64,000 nucleotides of DNA. Origin: Pseudomonas costantinii (lineage in GTDB: Bacteria > Pseudomonadota > Gammaproteobacteria > Pseudomonadales > Pseudomonadaceae). This document shows positions 16,375-25,151 of the stretch, piece by piece. Where the stretch lies: NCBI RefSeq assembly GCF_001870435.1, contig NZ_MDDR01000034.1, positions 372,001 to 436,000 on the forward strand, given 5' to 3'. Position 1 is the first letter of the stretch, and the number at the start of each line of letters is the position of its first letter. The notes below the pieces were generated by a model that searched no databases, was not told the DNA's origin, and was given only the letters and a program-made list of their open reading frames with translations. Both the position numbers and the translations under genes were made by a program.

Positions 16375-16391
16375 GGACCTGAAACGTCGTA

Positions 16392-17651
16392 TTACTTACG
16401 CTTCATCGACAAGAAGAACTCGTCGTTGGTCTTGGTGGTTTTCAGCTTGTCGATCAAGAACTCGATGGCGGCAACTTCGTCCATCGGGTGCAGCAGCTTG
16501 CGCAGGATCCACATGCGCTGCAGTTCGTCGTCGGCAGTCAGCAACTCTTCGCGGCGAGTGCCGGAGCGGTTGATGTTGATGGCCGGGAACACACGCTTTT
16601 CAGCGATACGACGGTCCAGGGGCAGTTCCATGTTGCCGGTACCCTTGAACTCTTCGTAGATCACTTCGTCCATCTTCGAGCCGGTTTCAACCAGCGCGGT
16701 GGCGATAATGGTCAGCGAGCCGCCTTCTTCGATATTCCGCGCAGCGCCGAAGAAACGCTTTGGCTTCTCCAGGGCGTGGGCATCGACACCACCGGTGAGT
16801 ACCTTGCCGGAGCTCGGGATCACGGTGTTGTAGGCACGGGCCAGACGGGTGATCGAGTCGAGCAGGATCACCACGTCTTTCTTGTGTTCGACCAGGCGCT
16901 TGGCCTTTTCGATCACCATTTCAGCAACCTGCACGTGGCGGGTTGGCGGCTCATCGAACGTCGAAGCAACCACTTCGCCGCGCACGGTGCGCTGCATTTC
17001 GGTTACTTCTTCCGGACGCTCATCGATCAACAATACGATCAGATGAACTTCTGGGTTGTTACGCGCGATGTTCGCTGCAATGTTCTGCAGCATGATGGTC
17101 TTACCGGCTTTCGGCGGTGCGACGATCAGGCCGCGCTGGCCTTTACCGATCGGGGCGCACAGGTCGATTACACGACCGGTCAAGTCTTCAGTGGAACCGT
17201 TACCGGCTTCCATCTTCATGCGCACGGTCGGGAACAGCGGGGTCAAGTTCTCAAAGAGAATCTTGTTTTTCGCGTTCTCTGGACGATCGAAGTTGATCGT
17301 GTCGACCTTGAGCAGGGCGAAATAACGCTCGCCTTCCTTTGGAGGACGGATCTTGCCAACGATGGTGTCACCGGTGCGCAAGTTGAAGCGACGGATCTGG
17401 CTCGGCGAGACGTAGATATCGTCTGGGCCGGCGAGATAGGAAGCGTCTGCAGAGCGGAGGAAGCCGAAGCCGTCCTGGAGAATCTCCAGCACGCCATCAC
17501 CGGAGATTTCCTCGCCGCTTTTCGCGTGCTTTTTGAGCAGGGAGAAAATCACGTCCTGCTTGCGCGAACGGGCCATATTTTCTATGCCCATCTCTTCGGC
17601 CAATTGGAGCAGGTCGGTAATCGGCTTTTGCTTGAGTTCAGTCAGATTCAT
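16392..17651 (-). CDS. rho: Transcription termination factor Rho
   Basis: The 419-residue product has the N-terminal RNA-binding domain (GVLEILQDGFGFLRSADASY with the RNP-like GFGFLR), the Walker A motif APPKAGKT (178-185), Walker B VVILLDSITR and the Q/R loops of the hexameric RNA helicase. Length equals that of E. coli Rho (419). It terminates transcription genome-wide. The 230-base leader between trxA's terminator and rho is of the size in which Rho autoregulates by attenuation in other bacteria; nothing decisive is visible. Gene order trxA-rho-ubiD is the conserved one. Confidence 0.98.
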   Translation of the reverse strand: MNLTELKQKPITDLLQLAEEMGIENMARSRKQDVIFSLLKKHAKSGEEISGDGVLEILQDGFGFLRSADASYLAGPDDIYVSPSQIRRFNLRTGDTIVGKIRPPKEGERYFALLKVDTINFDRPENAKNKILFENLTPLFPTVRMKMEAGNGSTEDLTGRVIDLCAPIGKGQRGLIVAPPKAGKTIMLQNIAANIARNNPEVHLIVLLIDERPEEVTEMQRTVRGEVVASTFDEPPTRHVQVAEMVIEKAKRLVEHKKDVVILLDSITRLARAYNTVIPSSGKVLTGGVDAHALEKPKRFFGAARNIEEGGSLTIIATALVETGSKMDEVIYEEFKGTGNMELPLDRRIAEKRVFPAININRSGTRREELLTADDELQRMWILRKLLHPMDEVAAIEFLIDKLKTTKTNDEFFLSMKRK

Positions 17652-17847
17652 ATAGGAATGACGTAATCATTTATGGAGGGGGGAAATTAAGCTTTGGGCT
17701 TAATGAGGCCGCGCCGCAGAGAAGGCGACAGGATCGCGTACTAATCGAAAAGGAATGCGTCGGCGACGGCTTGCAGGGGGCAGTGGAGAAACCAGTGCGG
17801 GGCCGAATGTACCACCTGAGTTTCGGAGCGTCTAGCCCTGTTTCACG

Positions 17848-17877
17848 AAAAAGCCCCGCTATTTGCGGGGCTTTTTT
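17848..17877 (-). terminator. Intrinsic terminator of trxA
   Basis: AGCCCCGC (17852-17859) and GCGGGGCT (17865-17872) with A5 and T6 flanks form a classic hairpin just past the trxA stop, usable on either strand. Confidence 0.9.
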
Positions 17878-17885
17878 GACGACGC

Positions 17886-18215
17886 TTAGATGTTCGCGTC
17901 GAGGAAAGCTTGCAGCTGAGACTTCGACAGCGCGCCGACTTTAGTGGCCTCGACGTTGCCGTTCTTGAACAGCATCAGGGTCGGGATACCACGCACGCCG
18001 TGCTTGGCCGGGGTTTCCTGATTGTCGTCGATGTTCAGCTTGGCAATGGTCAGTTTACCTTCGTAGGTTGTTGCAATGTCGTCCAGAACAGGGGCGATCA
18101 TTTTGCAAGGGCCACACCATTCAGCCCAGTAGTCAACCAGCACCGGGCCAGCAGCCTTGAGTACTTCGGCCTCAAAGGTCGCGTCGGTGACGTGCTTGAT
18201 AAGATCGTTGCTCAT
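17886..18215 (-). CDS. trxA: Thioredoxin 1
   Basis: The 109-residue product has the thioredoxin active site WCGPCK (cysteines 34 and 37), the buried aspartate at 28 and the cis-proline in RGIPTLMLF. It is the general cytoplasmic dithiol reductant. The ATG at 18215 gives the standard thioredoxin length and follows GGAGACATCC; an upstream in-frame ATG would add 14 residues. It lies upstream of rho with its own terminator between. Confidence 0.97.
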   Translation of the reverse strand: MSNDLIKHVTDATFEAEVLKAAGPVLVDYWAEWCGPCKMIAPVLDDIATTYEGKLTIAKLNIDDNQETPAKHGVRGIPTLMLFKNGNVEATKVGALSKSQLQAFLDANI

Positions 18216-18315
18216 GGATGTCTCCGGATTGTAAGCAAAAAAAACGTGGCCCATCATAGCCGCCCTTCCCCCGTTCAGGAAGCCGCCTCTGATTGAGTCT
18301 TGCTATGACGGTGCA

Positions 18316-18339
18316 TGAGTTTGGGTATAGCCCAACTCA
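18316..18339 (-). terminator. Hairpin overlapping the end of the FadR-type regulator gene
   Basis: TGAGTTTGGG and CCCAACTCA pair with a single bulge and a 5-base loop, overlapping the regulator's stop codon. No T-run follows on the minus strand, so strength as a terminator is doubtful. Confidence 0.3.
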
Positions 18340-19032
18340 CGGCGTAACGGGAGTCACAAAGGCTATGCCCGTGCGCAACGCCGCATTGCGCACGTGTTCC
18401 TGCATGGATTTCTGCGCCGCCGTACTGGCGCGCCGGGCCAGGGCACGCAGGATCTTGCGGTGCTCCTGCCAGGTCTCCATGGCCCGCTCCGGTCGGATGA
18501 ACGGTAGCTTCTGACTCTCCAGGAACACCTCGGCGCTGGCACTCAGAATGCTCACCATCGCCTGGTTACCGCTGGCCAGCAGGATGCGCTGGTGGAATTC
18601 GAAGTCCAGCCGCGCGGCGGCTTCAAAATCGCCAGCCTTGAGTACCTTGCGCATCGCCTCGACATTGTCCTCCAGGCTGTCCAGCTCATCGATCGTCAGC
18701 GTCATCGCCGCCAACCCTGCTGCAAAGCCCTCAAGCGCATAGCGCAGCTGGAAGATATCCAGCGGCGTAGCCTGCGCTGCAAAGGGCCAGGCAAATGCAG
18801 GCGACTCCTGCGCCACCTGCACAAACACGCCTTTGCCTGGCTGCACGCTGACCACACCCAAGGCACTCAAGGACGACAATGCTTCGCGCAACGACGCCCG
18901 ACTGACGCCCAATTGCACCGCCAGGTCGCGCTGGGATGGCAGTGCATCGCCCGCTGCGAAGCCCTGCTCCTTGATCAGTTTGCGGATGGCCTGCAGGGCC
19001 GCTTCCGGTACGGCTTGGGCGATGGAATTCAT
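18337..19032 (-). CDS. FadR-subfamily GntR transcriptional regulator
   Basis: The 231-residue product has an N-terminal winged helix (GDALPSQRDLAVQLGVSRASLREALSSLSALGVV, about residues 24-60) and an all-helical FCD ligand domain with the metal/ligand histidines of FHQRIL. FCD regulators usually sense carboxylic acids or amino acids. It is divergent from the ABC transporter genes, so regulation of that operon is the natural inference. A 6-bp inverted repeat lies 20-39 bases before its start. The ATG at 19032 is chosen because the longer frame reads through low-complexity leader sequence with no homology. Confidence 0.88.
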   Translation of the reverse strand: MNSIAQAVPEAALQAIRKLIKEQGFAAGDALPSQRDLAVQLGVSRASLREALSSLSALGVVSVQPGKGVFVQVAQESPAFAWPFAAQATPLDIFQLRYALEGFAAGLAAMTLTIDELDSLEDNVEAMRKVLKAGDFEAAARLDFEFHQRILLASGNQAMVSILSASAEVFLESQKLPFIRPERAMETWQEHRKILRALARRASTAAQKSMQEHVRNAALRTGIAFVTPVTP

Positions 19033-19051
19033 AAAAAGCTCGAGGCTCCAG

Positions 19052-19071
19052 ACAACTGAGCGGCTAGTTGT
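19052..19071. promoter_or_regulatory. Candidate operator between FadR-type regulator and ABC transporter
   Basis: ACAACT (19052-19057) and AGTTGT (19066-19071) form an inverted repeat with an 8-base centre, located 20 bases upstream of the regulator start in the divergent promoter region. GntR/FadR dimers bind short palindromes of this type; binding here is inference. Confidence 0.4.
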
Positions 19072-19287
19072 AAAGCTATTCACGGCTGGCGGCAAGCCAC
19101 GCCCCAAAGGCGCCCGCAGGGTTTTGTCGACGCTCGAAAAAGGTGCGAAAAGCCCAGCCACTGTTCAGACCAGTAAGACCACCTCAACTCAACAAATCCC
19201 GGGCTTGCAGACGATCAGAGCGGTGCTGGCATGGGCTGTGCACTGAGCAAATCCAGAAAATTCCTTCGCCCTTCTCGGAGAGTTGCC

Positions 19288-20073
19288 ATGACCAAGCGCT
19301 GCAGCGCCCTGCTCACTGCCCTGTTTGCCAGCCTGATGCTGAGCCAGGCACCCGCCCAGGCCAACGGTCTGGACGATATCGTCGCCCGTGGCACCCTCAA
19401 GGTCGCCGTGCCTCAGGACTTCCCACCGTTCGGCTCGGTTGGCCCCGACATGAAGCCACGCGGACTGGATATCGACACGGCCAAGCTGCTGGCCGACCAG
19501 CTCAAGGTCAAGTTGGAGCTGACTCCGGTCAACAGCACCAACCGCATCCCGTTCCTCACCACCGGCAAGGTCGACTTGGTGATTTCCAGCCTGGGCAAGA
19601 ATCCTGAGCGGGAAAAGGTCATCGATTTCTCCAAGGCCTACGCACCGTTCTACCTGGCGGTGTTCGGCCCGCCCGATGCAGCCATCAGCACCCTCGACGA
19701 CCTCAAGGGCAAGACCATCAGCGTGACCCGCGGCGCCATCGAAGACATCGAACTGACCGCCGTAGCGCCCAAGGAAGCGACCATCAAGCGCTTCGAAGAC
19801 AACAACTCGACCATCGCCGCCTATCTGGCCGGCCAGGTCGACCTGATCGCCAGCGGCAACGTGGTGATGGTGGCAATCAGCGAGCGCAGCCCAAAACGTG
19901 TGCCCGTGCTGAAAGTGAAGCTCAAGGACTCGCCAGTGTATGTGGGCGTGAACAAGAACGAGCCGGCGCTGCTGGAGAAGGTCAACCAGATCCTGGTGGC
20001 CGCCAAGGCTGACGGCAGCCTGGAAAAGAACGCGATGCAATGGCTTAAAGAGCCGCTGCCCGCAGATCTTTGA
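19288..20073 (+). CDS. Periplasmic amino-acid-type ABC substrate-binding protein
   Basis: The 261-residue product has a signal peptide (cleavage near AQA|NG, residue 25) and a family 3 solute-binding fold: LKVAVPQDFPPFGSVGPDMKPRGLDIDTAKLLAD, then ISSLGKNPEREKVIDFSKAYAPF. It should capture a polar or acidic amino acid, or a related amine, in the periplasm. CGGAGAG lies 6 bases before the ATG. It is first in a four-gene operon with two permeases and an ATPase. The exact ligand cannot be read from sequence. Confidence 0.92.
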   Translation: MTKRCSALLTALFASLMLSQAPAQANGLDDIVARGTLKVAVPQDFPPFGSVGPDMKPRGLDIDTAKLLADQLKVKLELTPVNSTNRIPFLTTGKVDLVISSLGKNPEREKVIDFSKAYAPFYLAVFGPPDAAISTLDDLKGKTISVTRGAIEDIELTAVAPKEATIKRFEDNNSTIAAYLAGQVDLIASGNVVMVAISERSPKRVPVLKVKLKDSPVYVGVNKNEPALLEKVNQILVAAKADGSLEKNAMQWLKEPLPADL

Positions 20074-20090
20074 AGCAACGGAGCTGATTC

Positions 20091-20759
20091 ATGGCGTATC
20101 AATTTGACTTTGTGCCGGTGCTGGCCAATACCGATTTGCTGTTGCGCGGCGCCCTGTTCACGCTTGAACTGACGGCCATCGGCGCGATCCTGGGGGTTGC
20201 CCTGGGCACCGTCGGCGCCGTAGTACGGGCGTGGAAGATCCAGCCGTTCGCCTGGTTTTTCGGCGTGTATGTCGAGTTGATCCGCAACACACCGTTCTTG
20301 GTGCAGTTGTTTTTCATCTTCTTCGGCCTGCCGTCCCTGGGGCTGAAAATCACCGAATGGCAAGCCGCCGTGCTGGCGATGGTGATCAACCTGGGGGCTT
20401 ACTCCACCGAAATCATCCGCGCCGGCATCCAGGCCATTCCTCGCGGGCAACTGGAAGCGGCAGCGGCGCTGGCGATGACGCGCTTCGAAGCGTTCCGCCA
20501 CGTGGTGCTGCTACCCGCTTTGGGCAAGGTGTGGCCGGCCCTGAGCAGCCAGATCATCATCGTGATGCTTGGCTCGGCGGTGTGTTCGCAGATCGCCACC
20601 GAAGAGCTGAGCTTTGCCGCCAACTTTATCCAGTCACGTAACTTTCGCGCATTTGAAACCTACGCCCTGACCACCCTGGTGTACCTGTGCATGGCGTTGA
20701 TGATTCGCCAGTTGCTCAACTGGGTCGGCCGTCGCTACGTGATGAGGAACAGCCGATGA
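20091..20759 (+). CDS. Amino-acid ABC transporter permease 1 (HisM/GlnP type)
   Basis: The 222-residue product has about five helices and the polar amino-acid permease EAA loop (EAAAALAMTRFEAFRHVVLLPALGKVWP), preceded by VELIRNTPFLVQLFFIFFGLP, the family hallmark. It forms a heterodimeric channel with the next gene product. It is 17 bases after the binding-protein gene and overlaps the next start (ATGA). Confidence 0.93.
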   Translation: MAYQFDFVPVLANTDLLLRGALFTLELTAIGAILGVALGTVGAVVRAWKIQPFAWFFGVYVELIRNTPFLVQLFFIFFGLPSLGLKITEWQAAVLAMVINLGAYSTEIIRAGIQAIPRGQLEAAAALAMTRFEAFRHVVLLPALGKVWPALSSQIIIVMLGSAVCSQIATEELSFAANFIQSRNFRAFETYALTTLVYLCMALMIRQLLNWVGRRYVMRNSR

Positions 20760-21406
20760 GTGATTTTTCCTTCTGGGACATCGTGCGCAACCTGCTCACC
20801 GGCCTGCAATGGACCCTGTTGTTGTCGCTGGTAGCGTTTGTCGGCGGTGGCCTGATCGGCTTGCTGGTGATGACGATGCGCATCAGCAGCAAAGCGTTCC
20901 CACGCAATATCGCGCGCACCTATATCGAACTGTTCCAAGGCACGCCGCTGCTGATGCAGCTATTCCTGGTGTTTTTCGGCATAGCCCTGCTGGGCATCGA
21001 TATCTCGCCCTGGCTGGCAGCGGCGATTGCGCTGACGCTGTTTACCAGCGCCTACCTTGCCGAGATCTGGCGCGGCTGCGTCGACTCCATCGCCCACGGG
21101 CAGTGGGAAGCGTCGGCCAGCCTCGCCCTCAACCCGCTTGAACAATTGCGTTACGTGATCCTGCCCCAGGCGCTGCGAATTGCCGTGGCGCCCACCGTGG
21201 GTTTCTCGGTGCAGGTGGTCAAAGGCACCGCCGTGACCTCGATTATCGGCTTCACCGAATTGACCAAGACCGGCGGCATGCTCGCCAACGCCACCTTCGA
21301 GCCGTTCATGGTTTACGGCCTGGTGGCTCTTGGTTATTTCCTGCTCTGCTACCCCTTGTCCCTCAGTGCCCGCTACCTGGAAAGGAGACTGCATGCCTCT
21401 GCTTAG
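20756..21406 (+). CDS. Amino-acid ABC transporter permease 2 (HisQ/GlnP type)
   Basis: The 216-residue product carries IELFQGTPLLMQLFLVFFGIA and the EAA loop (WEASASLALNPLEQLRYVILPQALRIAVAP), then SIIGFTELTKTGGM. It is the partner of the first permease; the ATG overlaps that gene's stop, and its own 3' end overlaps the ATPase start by 14 bases. The tight packing shows one transcription unit. Confidence 0.93.
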   Translation: MSDFSFWDIVRNLLTGLQWTLLLSLVAFVGGGLIGLLVMTMRISSKAFPRNIARTYIELFQGTPLLMQLFLVFFGIALLGIDISPWLAAAIALTLFTSAYLAEIWRGCVDSIAHGQWEASASLALNPLEQLRYVILPQALRIAVAPTVGFSVQVVKGTAVTSIIGFTELTKTGGMLANATFEPFMVYGLVALGYFLLCYPLSLSARYLERRLHASA

Positions 21407-22130
21407 AATTTCTGCCCTGCATAAGTATTACGGCGATCACCACGTACTCAAGGGCATCGACCTGACGGTTGAAGAAGGCCAGGTGGTGGCAATCATTGGC
21501 CGCAGCGGCTCGGGCAAATCCACCCTGCTGCGCACCCTCAATGGGCTGGAGTCCATCAACGACGGCGTGATCGAAGTGGATGGCGAATACCTCGACGCCG
21601 CCCGCGCCGACCTGCGCAGCCTGCGGCAGAAAGTCGGCATGGTGTTCCAGCAATTCAACCTGTTCCCACACCTGACGGTGGGCGAAAACGTCATGCTTGC
21701 GCCGCAGGTGGTGCAAAAAGTGCCCAAAGCAAAAGCCGCACAGCTTGCCAAGCAGATGTTGGAGCGCGTTGGGCTGGGGGAAAAGTTCGACGCCTTTCCC
21801 GATCGCCTGTCCGGCGGCCAACAACAACGCGTAGCCATTGCACGTGCACTGGCCATGTCACCCAAGGTGCTGTTGTGTGACGAAATCACCTCAGCCCTGG
21901 ACCCGGAACTGGTCAATGAAGTGCTCAGCGTGGTGCGTCAACTGGCCAAGGACGGTATGACCTTGATCATGGTGACCCACGAAATGCGCTTCGCCCGGGA
22001 AGTCGGGGACAAGCTGGTGTTCATGCATCAAGGCAAGGTGCATGAAGTGGGCGACCCCAAGACGTTGTTCGCCAACCCCAGAACACCCGAGTTCGCCAAC
22101 TTTATTGGTTCGGTGGAACAGGCAGGCTGA
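21393..22130 (+). CDS. Amino-acid ABC transporter ATP-binding protein
   Basis: The 245-residue product has Walker A GRSGSGKST (36-44), the Q loop FQQFNLFPHLTVGENV, signature LSGGQQQR, Walker B LLCDEITSALD and the H-loop VTHEM, all typical of GlnQ/HisP ATPases. It powers import by the two permeases. AAAGGAG precedes the ATG by 6 bases. Its 3' end overlaps the convergent fimbrial gene by 29 bases, meaning two unrelated blocks have been packed together. Confidence 0.95.
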   Translation: MPLLRISALHKYYGDHHVLKGIDLTVEEGQVVAIIGRSGSGKSTLLRTLNGLESINDGVIEVDGEYLDAARADLRSLRQKVGMVFQQFNLFPHLTVGENVMLAPQVVQKVPKAKAAQLAKQMLERVGLGEKFDAFPDRLSGGQQQRVAIARALAMSPKVLLCDEITSALDPELVNEVLSVVRQLAKDGMTLIMVTHEMRFAREVGDKLVFMHQGKVHEVGDPKTLFANPRTPEFANFIGSVEQAG

Positions 22131-22653
22131 CCAGTTCGAAACTGCCCTGCCCTTCCAGTCGGGTTTCGCTGCGCACTTCCAAGGCCGCAGAGGGCAGCTC
22201 GGTGTCGATATCAACCTGGGCGGTCAATCGCCGGCCAACCACCGGCAACCCTGCCGCTCGCGCCACCAGGGTCTGACCGGGCAGCAACTGCCCGCTGGCA
22301 GGCTCTCCGGGTAAGTGTGTAGCCGCCCACTCGACGGCACGCCCATCCATTTGGGCATGTTTGAGGCTCAGGCGAAAACGCCCTTGGCGACCAAACCGAA
22401 ACCCCTGCCCATCTGCTGAAACCCCGATAAAGCGCAACGCCATTGCCGCAGGCTCAGTGCAAAGAACGTTCACGTGCAACGCGCGAGTACCCAATGCCAG
22501 AGAAGCTCTTTCAACGGGGTCCTCCCTACGGATAACACCATAGTCAATGCGCGGCTGGCTCACCGACAACCGGCAGTTTTCAGCCCATGCGTCAGGCGCG
22601 GCGAGCACCGTGCAGAGCACCACCAAGGGCAGGCTTTTAAGCTTAACGGCCAT
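22102..22653 (-). CDS. DUF1120-type fimbrial minor subunit or tip adhesin
   Basis: The 183-residue product has a signal peptide (cleavage near AWA|EN) and a mature start NCRLSVSQPRIDYGVIRRED that parallels the major pilin's NLSLAGSGIIDYGTIRSGE, with one early cysteine paired to a later VLCTEP. This is the pilin-like donor-strand fold. It is the last gene of the pilin-chaperone-usher-subunit operon, the usual place of a tip protein. It overlaps the usher stop by 11 bases and the convergent ABC ATPase gene by 29 bases. The receptor it may bind is unknown. Confidence 0.72.
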   Translation of the reverse strand: MAVKLKSLPLVVLCTVLAAPDAWAENCRLSVSQPRIDYGVIRREDPVERASLALGTRALHVNVLCTEPAAMALRFIGVSADGQGFRFGRQGRFRLSLKHAQMDGRAVEWAATHLPGEPASGQLLPGQTLVARAAGLPVVGRRLTAQVDIDTELPSAALEVRSETRLEGQGSFELVSLPVPPNQ

Positions 22654-25144
22654 GGCACACCGCCGACGTGGTTTCATAGAACTTGTCATTATCAGGCTGG
22701 GTCTCGGGGTGGATGCGCAGCAGGCAGGTAGAAGAATCCGGCAACGAAACCCGCAAGCTTTGCGACTCACTGACGTCATTCAGAAAAATCATGCCCTCAC
22801 CCACCACGCTGGTCAGGAAGCGATCGCCCTTGCCGAATACCGAGGCACCTTGGGGTAAGGGCCGGCCTTGCTGATCATTCGCACTGATCAACATACGGCG
22901 CACTGTCACCACATCGAAATCCACGGTATTGAAGGAGCCACGGCCCGCAGCAAGCACCTGGGTGCCGTTTTTCAGGTCGACGCGCTTGGGCAAGGATTGG
23001 GTTTGCACTTCGACTCGGCTGTTGGTGTAAGCCGGCAAGCTTGCGATCACTGCTTGCCCGCTGAAATCGGTCCATACCGGGCCGTGTGGGGTCTCGACTT
23101 TTGCTGAGCCGATGCCCCCCACCGAGGCGATGCCAAACGTGTCCTGCACGGCATAAGGCGAAAATGTCAGCCCGCCTTGGTGAGCCACCACGCCGCCTTG
23201 CAACTGCCCCGTATAGCTGGTGCCCAGCGGGTCGCGACTGACACCCAGGCCGACCCGGGTATAACGCGGCAGCAGGTCCACATGCCCCCGAACCGATTGC
23301 TCCCGGGCACTGAGGTCGCGCTCGACACCCACCTCATAGTTCACATACTCATTCACCCGTTCACTGAGCGCTGTACCGGTGCGTGACTGGCCTCCACGAC
23401 GGCTGATGTAACTGTTCACGCGACGATCACCCCCCAGGGGCACGCTGACCTGCAAGCGCAAGGAGAGGTCATCGTCCAAGGCCGTATCGCGCCGGCTGCC
23501 TGCCTGCGTGGCGTCACGGCGAGGCCGGGTACCACCCACCTGCGAGTCAGCGATCAACGCGACATCGGCGTAGCGCAGTGATGTGTTCCACGAGGCAAAC
23601 ACATGCTCGGCCGTTTGCCCGTCAAATTGAGAGCTGCGGGTATAACCCAGGGAGAACACGCCCAGCGTAGGATCGGCCCAGCTCATGCCCGCCGTGTACT
23701 GATTTTTGAAGCGCGAGCCCAGTTCATCGGCCCTGGACGACCGTCCCGCTTCAAGTACCTCGCGATAACCCTGGGTCTGGGTGGTCGCACTAAAGTTGAC
23801 GTCGACATTGGCATACACCGGACTGCTCACGGACACGCTGCTGCGCGACCCGGACACTGCGTTTTTGCTGTCCCTGGACAGGTTTTGACGGGCCCCTACG
23901 GAAACTCGCTGGAAAAATACGCTGCTCAGGGTGCCACCTGCCGACCAGTATTCATCGGTGCCCAACAAGCCAAAGCCCGCAGACGAGTCGCGCCCCACCC
24001 CCCAAGTGCCGCTGCCCATTGCGACCATCGGTGACGGGCCGTCTTCGCCAGCATTTTTGCGCAGCTTGCCAACCGAAAAATAATAACCAGGCGCTGCCGG
24101 AACAGCCCCGGCGAAAGACGCCGCCGGCACCACAAAGCTGCGCCTTGCGCCACGCACATCGATCACGCTGACTTCAAGGTCACTGGTGCCATTGAGCAGA
24201 GGTAACCCCGTCAGCCGGAAGGGGCCTTCGGGTACCAGGGTGGTGTGGATCAACACGCCGGACTGACGCACCTCAACCCGTGACTGGCTCTGGGCAAGGC
24301 CTTCGACCACCGCATTGTTGCTACCCGCTGGCATGCGTGCCTGACCATCGGGGGAGAACTGCAGGCCGGACAGCTGGATGCCGCCAAACAGCGGGTTGTT
24401 GCTGGAAAGCTGGCCCACCTGGAAAGTCGATCGCAACGCGGCAATATCCCGCTGGGCATACGCGTACAGGTGCTCGGTACGAGCTTTGCCGTTGTCAGAC
24501 ACATAGAACTGACGGCTGCGAACAATCCAGTCTTCAAGGTTAAAGCCCGCCTCGGTGTAGGCCGACACAAACCGACTGGGCCCACTACGCGAGCGGCTGT
24601 CGAAACCCAACACGTCATAGTTGAACAACGCGGCCGTCCCGCCCGTGGAAAAACGCCCGGCCTCCCACTCGGGTTCACGCAATGACCCGGTCGGGACCAC
24701 CAGCGCCACCTCATCAGTTCCCGGACGCAACCTCACCATCGTCGTCGGGAATGCGCCGAGGAAGTCATGGCAGGCCTGGTCTGGCGCGGCACCTTCCTGA
24801 ATAATTCCTCCGGGTTTCACCAGCCCGGCTTTCTCCAGCAACCCAGGGGTGAAACACAACCGGCCCTGTTGGTCGAACCGCGCATCCACCAGCCCAAGCG
24901 GATTTCCATTGACCCGCAGCCCCACCACCTGGACGCCTTCGCGAAAGCGTGCCGCACTGCGAAAGTAATCGGAAACCTTCGGGTCAATACCATGGGTTGT
25001 GAGTGCGGCAAGATCGAAACCATCCCCAAGCTCCAGCGCAGATACCAGGCCGGGCAAACTCCATAGCGCCGTAAACCCCATGAGCAGCGAAGGCCTGCTG
25101 GGCCATAGAGACGCCACAAGGCTGTTACTCGACGGGGCTTTCAT
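22643..25144 (-). CDS. Fimbrial outer-membrane usher protein
   Basis: The 833-residue product begins with a signal peptide (to about VSALELGDGF), then an N-terminal chaperone-binding domain, a 24-strand barrel with plug (conserved GPFRLTGLPLLNGTSDLEVSVIDVRGARR) and the C-terminal domains with FGKGDRFLTSVVGEGMIFL. Ushers export and assemble pilus subunits from chaperone complexes. The ATG at 25144 is preferred over 25162 because GAGG lies about 12 bases upstream; either overlaps or abuts the chaperone stop. It belongs to the divergent CfaC/DUF1120-associated usher type rather than the FimD type in sequence flavour. Confidence 0.85.
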   Translation of the reverse strand: MKAPSSNSLVASLWPSRPSLLMGFTALWSLPGLVSALELGDGFDLAALTTHGIDPKVSDYFRSAARFREGVQVVGLRVNGNPLGLVDARFDQQGRLCFTPGLLEKAGLVKPGGIIQEGAAPDQACHDFLGAFPTTMVRLRPGTDEVALVVPTGSLREPEWEAGRFSTGGTAALFNYDVLGFDSRSRSGPSRFVSAYTEAGFNLEDWIVRSRQFYVSDNGKARTEHLYAYAQRDIAALRSTFQVGQLSSNNPLFGGIQLSGLQFSPDGQARMPAGSNNAVVEGLAQSQSRVEVRQSGVLIHTTLVPEGPFRLTGLPLLNGTSDLEVSVIDVRGARRSFVVPAASFAGAVPAAPGYYFSVGKLRKNAGEDGPSPMVAMGSGTWGVGRDSSAGFGLLGTDEYWSAGGTLSSVFFQRVSVGARQNLSRDSKNAVSGSRSSVSVSSPVYANVDVNFSATTQTQGYREVLEAGRSSRADELGSRFKNQYTAGMSWADPTLGVFSLGYTRSSQFDGQTAEHVFASWNTSLRYADVALIADSQVGGTRPRRDATQAGSRRDTALDDDLSLRLQVSVPLGGDRRVNSYISRRGGQSRTGTALSERVNEYVNYEVGVERDLSAREQSVRGHVDLLPRYTRVGLGVSRDPLGTSYTGQLQGGVVAHQGGLTFSPYAVQDTFGIASVGGIGSAKVETPHGPVWTDFSGQAVIASLPAYTNSRVEVQTQSLPKRVDLKNGTQVLAAGRGSFNTVDFDVVTVRRMLISANDQQGRPLPQGASVFGKGDRFLTSVVGEGMIFLNDVSESQSLRVSLPDSSTCLLRIHPETQPDNDKFYETTSAVCHGR

Positions 25145-25151
25145 GAGTCGA

